A DNA stretch of 5,797 nucleotides, from NCBI GenBank assembly GCA_946543095.1, contig CAMNLO010000118.1:1-5797 (forward strand). The letters are read 5' to 3'. Shown one piece after another: positions 3,850 to 5,797 of the stretch. Position 1 is the stretch's first letter. The number at the start of each line of letters is the position of its first letter. A program made the translations under genes and the position numbers. The notes under the pieces are model-generated. The model worked only from the letters and a program-made list of their open reading frames with translations. It made no database searches and had not been told where the DNA came from. This DNA is from an uncultured bacterium (GTDB lineage: Bacteria > Bacillota > Clostridia > Lachnospirales > Lachnospiraceae).

Positions 3850-5797
3850 TCCTTATCCTATCTGGCAAACCGCAGTCTTTTGGCACAGGATCTGTATCAG
3901 GTGGGAGACGCACTTGTCTTTAATCCTTCTGCAGAAGTGGCAGCGGATGAGATCATGTTTTATCCGGTTCCGGCAGATGGCGAAGGTATGCCGGCCCTGA
4001 TGGCGGATACCACCAGATCCGGTCTGTATCAGATCGTGGGCGGGGACAAAACGGAATACCTGATCCTGCGAGCGGCTTCGGCGGGGCATGACGGACGGAT
4101 CGTGGCAGAGGATATCAAGGGAAGCGGCACAATGAATGCTGTACGGGCAAGAAGGGGAATGCGTAATTTCCTGCTGATCCTGGCTTTCCTTTTGCTGATC
4201 GTTGAGTGGATCCTGTATGTACGCAAGATGAACTACAAGAAGAAGTTTTATCTGATCCTGCGTACGGTGCTTCTGGCATTGCTGGTCCTTTCCCTTTTGG
4301 GGCTGCGGCTGCCGAAACCGTCCAAAAATGTGACGACGGTCTTTCTGGTCGATATGTCCGTCAGCGATGAGGAGAATATCAAGGAATTTGATGATTTCAT
4401 AGATGAGCAGCTGGCGCATATGCCGAAGAACAACCGCTACGCGATCGTTACCTTCGGACGCAGTGCGACGGTGGATCAGTTTGTTACGGATCGTGATATG
4501 TATATGGGACTGCGTGCCAAGACCGATTCGACAGCAACGAACTATGAGATGGCGCTGCAGCGTGCGGCATCGATGCTGCCTGCAGACGGTGCAGGACGTA
4601 TCCTGGTACTCACCGACGGACGGGAGACAGCCGGCAATATCGACAATGCGGCATCGGTCTTTCTGTCGGATGATATCGCGCTCGAATCAGTACTGATCCC
4701 TGCAGTCAGCGGAGACGACTGCTATGTCAAGGCAGTAGATATGCCCGAGACTCTGCATTCCGGAGAAAGCTATTATATGACGGTTTCCGTGGAGAGTAAC
4801 TATGAGACTCCGGCGGAGATCGTACTGACCAGCGGCGGCAGGGAAGTGGCACGTGAGGCGGTACGGCTGCAGCGCGGCAACAATGAGTTCGTATTTGAAG
4901 AAACCGTATCCGCGGATGAAGTGGAAACCTATGAAGTGCATGTAGAGGCTCCGGGCGATACCTGTGCGGAGAACAATGCATACAGTGCGTATGCAGAGGT
5001 GGAGGACGCTCCGAAGGTTCTGGTGATCAAGGGAAAGAACGAAGGAGGAAATGCATTTGAGAATGTGCTGGATGCGGCGCATGTCAATTATGAATTCCAA
5101 AGACCGGGGAAGGCACCGGCTACCCTGCATGATCTGCTGCAGTACAAGGCAGTTATCCTGGAGAACGTCTATAAGGATGAGCTTCCGGAAGGATTTCTGG
5201 ACAATCTGGAAACCTACGTTAAGGATTACGGCGGCGGCTTCTGTGCCTGTGGCGGGGAGGATTCCTTTATGCTGGGCGGTTATAATGACAGCCCGATCGA
5301 GACCGTGCTTCCGGTCAATATGGAACTGCGCGGAACGCTGGAGATCCCGTCCACGGCGATCGTTATGGTCATCGACCATTCCGGTTCTATGACAACGTAT
5401 GCCGGAAACGGGGCAACCTATCTGGATGTAGCGGTAGAAGCGGCAAAACGTGGCGTGCAGAGCCTGCGTCCGGAAGATCTGGTGGGGATCCTGGCATTTG
5501 ATGACCGCTATACCTGGGCGCATCATCTCTCGGACGCATCGGATAAGAAACGGATCGAAAGTGATATCAACAGTATCACGGACGGTGGCGGTACGACGAT
5601 CAAGCCGGCATTGGAAGAGGCAAGACAGGAACTTGGAAAATGCAGCGCGGAAGTCAAGCATATTATCCTGCTGACCGACGGTATGGGTGAAACCTATGAT
5701 TTTTCGGATGTGACGGACAAGATCAATCGTGACGGTATCACGCTTTCTACGGTTGCTGTGGGGCAGTATTCCGATACGATGCTGATGCAGCAGCTGG
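3010..5797 (+). CDS. Chimeric open frame: glutathionylspermidine-synthase-like N-part joined in frame to a Bat-type double-VWA membrane protein (3' end outside the window)
   Basis: One frame without a stop runs from ATG 3010 to the window end (929 codons and still open). Residues 1 to about 280 read as a glutathionylspermidine-synthase-like protein. Residues about 281-408 read as the tail of a BatA-like membrane protein. From about 409 it reads as the start and middle of a VWA/glutamine-amidotransferase-like protein. These families are not normally joined, and the Ala and Thr codon preferences change at the first junction (3847-3858). The gene as written could be an assembly chimera, a recombination product or, least likely, a working fusion. 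I therefore give no single function. The segments are described separately below. Its strand is opposite to the ribosomal operon, whose promoter diverges from it. Confidence 0.8.
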   Translation, partial: MNLQQEVFQTYKQEIEAHREENRAGAIALKDNMFRSPLYFKDRYTSKTLQIPKVYSEETAEAFKSICSMTHRIFEKVIREYLAHADYRALFPFSKELEELILTPIGYDALLPMARFDIFYHEDTGDFYFCEINTDGTSAMNEDYYQGKLILDNPAHQRVIRKYRLRQFELFDSWVNTFLQLYSTYERKVKHPNIAIMDFLDQGTYREFQEFCYRFQKAGCFCEICDIRSLSYRDGVLYSDKGNRIDAIYRRAVTSDIMKHTKETAPLLQAVREQKVFMAGSLSYLANRSLLAQDLYQVGDALVFNPSAEVAADEIMFYPVPADGEGMPALMADTTRSGLYQIVGGDKTEYLILRAASAGHDGRIVAEDIKGSGTMNAVRARRGMRNFLLILAFLLLIVEWILYVRKMNYKKKFYLILRTVLLALLVLSLLGLRLPKPSKNVTTVFLVDMSVSDEENIKEFDDFIDEQLAHMPKNNRYAIVTFGRSATVDQFVTDRDMYMGLRAKTDSTATNYEMALQRAASMLPADGAGRILVLTDGRETAGNIDNAASVFLSDDIALESVLIPAVSGDDCYVKAVDMPETLHSGESYYMTVSVESNYETPAEIVLTSGGREVAREAVRLQRGNNEFVFEETVSADEVETYEVHVEAPGDTCAENNAYSAYAEVEDAPKVLVIKGKNEGGNAFENVLDAAHVNYEFQRPGKAPATLHDLLQYKAVILENVYKDELPEGFLDNLETYVKDYGGGFCACGGEDSFMLGGYNDSPIETVLPVNMELRGTLEIPSTAIVMVIDHSGSMTTYAGNGATYLDVAVEAAKRGVQSLRPEDLVGILAFDDRYTWAHHLSDASDKKRIESDINSITDGGGTTIKPALEEARQELGKCSAEVKHIILLTDGMGETYDFSDVTDKINRDGITLSTVAVGQYSDTMLMQQL
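3850..4227 (+). other. Segment 2: C-terminal tail of a BatA-like membrane protein
   Basis: From SLSYLANRSLLAQDLYQVGDALVF onward the sequence resembles the C-terminal part of Bat-type membrane proteins. It includes an Ig-like strand pattern (TTRSGLYQIVGGDKTEYLIL) comparable to the PGVYTV-type repeat of these families. It ends in one hydrophobic helix (about 4168-4221, with the E-W pair often seen in the last helix of Bat proteins) and a basic stop-transfer end YVRK. The N-terminal VWA-bearing part of such a protein is absent upstream; segment 1 stands in its place. No stop separates it from segment 3. Identification is by remembered family pattern, not by a search. Confidence 0.55.
4228..5797 (+). 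other. Segment 3: double-VWA, glutamine-amidotransferase-like membrane protein (partial)
   Basis: It opens MNYKKKF, then a transmembrane helix (about 4246-4305). A first VWA domain follows, with a MIDAS-type DMSVS (D at 4351) and TDG at 4612. A beta-rich Ig-like stretch (about 4730-5000) comes next. The class-I-amidotransferase-like region (about 5014-5320, VLVIKG to LETYVKDYGGG) leads to a second VWA domain with the full DHSGSM MIDAS motif (D at 5374), the Thr pair at 5593-5598 and TDG at 5674. The reading stops at the window edge inside this domain. Such proteins sit in the membrane and usually lie beside MoxR ATPase and DUF58 genes; their role is not well defined. An independent start at ATG 4228 lacks a ribosome site. 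ATG 4159 has AGAAGG only 3 nt upstream. Confidence 0.8.

Noticed and set aside
4687..5661. Long minus-strand open frame of 324 codons, and another at 3853-4419
   Set aside because: Both lie opposite the VWA protein frame, which has full MIDAS motifs and domain order. The antisense translations are Cys/His/Arg-rich and unrecognisable.
3010..5797. The hybrid frame as a new defence or signalling system
   Set aside because: Both halves are incomplete at the joint and codon use changes there, which fits a chimera better than an evolved system. No defence-associated neighbour genes are visible.

Overview
The window looks like chromosomal DNA of a Gram-positive clostridial bacterium, most likely a gut Lachnospiraceae-type Firmicute. 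This rests on the infC-rpmI-rplT translation operon with an L20-type attenuated leader, strong AGGAGG ribosome sites, a consensus sigma-A promoter, the type of glutathionylspermidine-synthase-like protein, and fairly GC-rich codon use. The exact taxon is inference. The right-hand third may come from a different genome.

Minus strand, read right to left (2796 to 1): a near-perfect promoter (2768-2796) drives a leader of about 160 nt. The leader contains a terminator hairpin (2643-2666) and an upstream segment able to pair with one terminator arm, which is the layout of the L20-controlled attenuator. Then come infC (IF-3), rpmI (L35) and rplT (L20), closed by a strong hairpin terminator (1438-1473). 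infC appears to start at an AUC codon (2601) placed 6 nt after a perfect GGAGGT. Just past the terminator is an RsmF-like m5C rRNA methyltransferase (79-1419), followed by the first nine codons of an unidentified gene that leaves the window at base 1. The theme of this half is ribosome synthesis, initiation and rRNA modification.

Divergent plus strand (about 2805 to 5797): after an upstream region with a weak candidate promoter and a 21-bp palindrome, a single open frame runs from 3010 to the window end with no stop (929 codons). It is not one ordinary protein. Residues 1 to about 280 are the N-terminal two thirds of a glutathionylspermidine-synthase-like protein. At about 3847-3858 this changes abruptly, still in frame, into the C-terminal tail of a BatA-like membrane protein. 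That tail runs through one membrane helix into a double-VWA, glutamine-amidotransferase-like protein of the MoxR/DUF58/Bat type. Ala and Thr codon preferences shift at the same point.

The most economical reading of that junction is an assembly chimera or a recent illegitimate recombination between two unrelated loci. A functional fusion cannot be excluded from sequence alone. No CRISPR array, tRNA, rRNA or insertion sequence was seen. The strongest points for follow-up are the chimeric junction, the AUC start of infC, and the alternative pairing in the infC leader.
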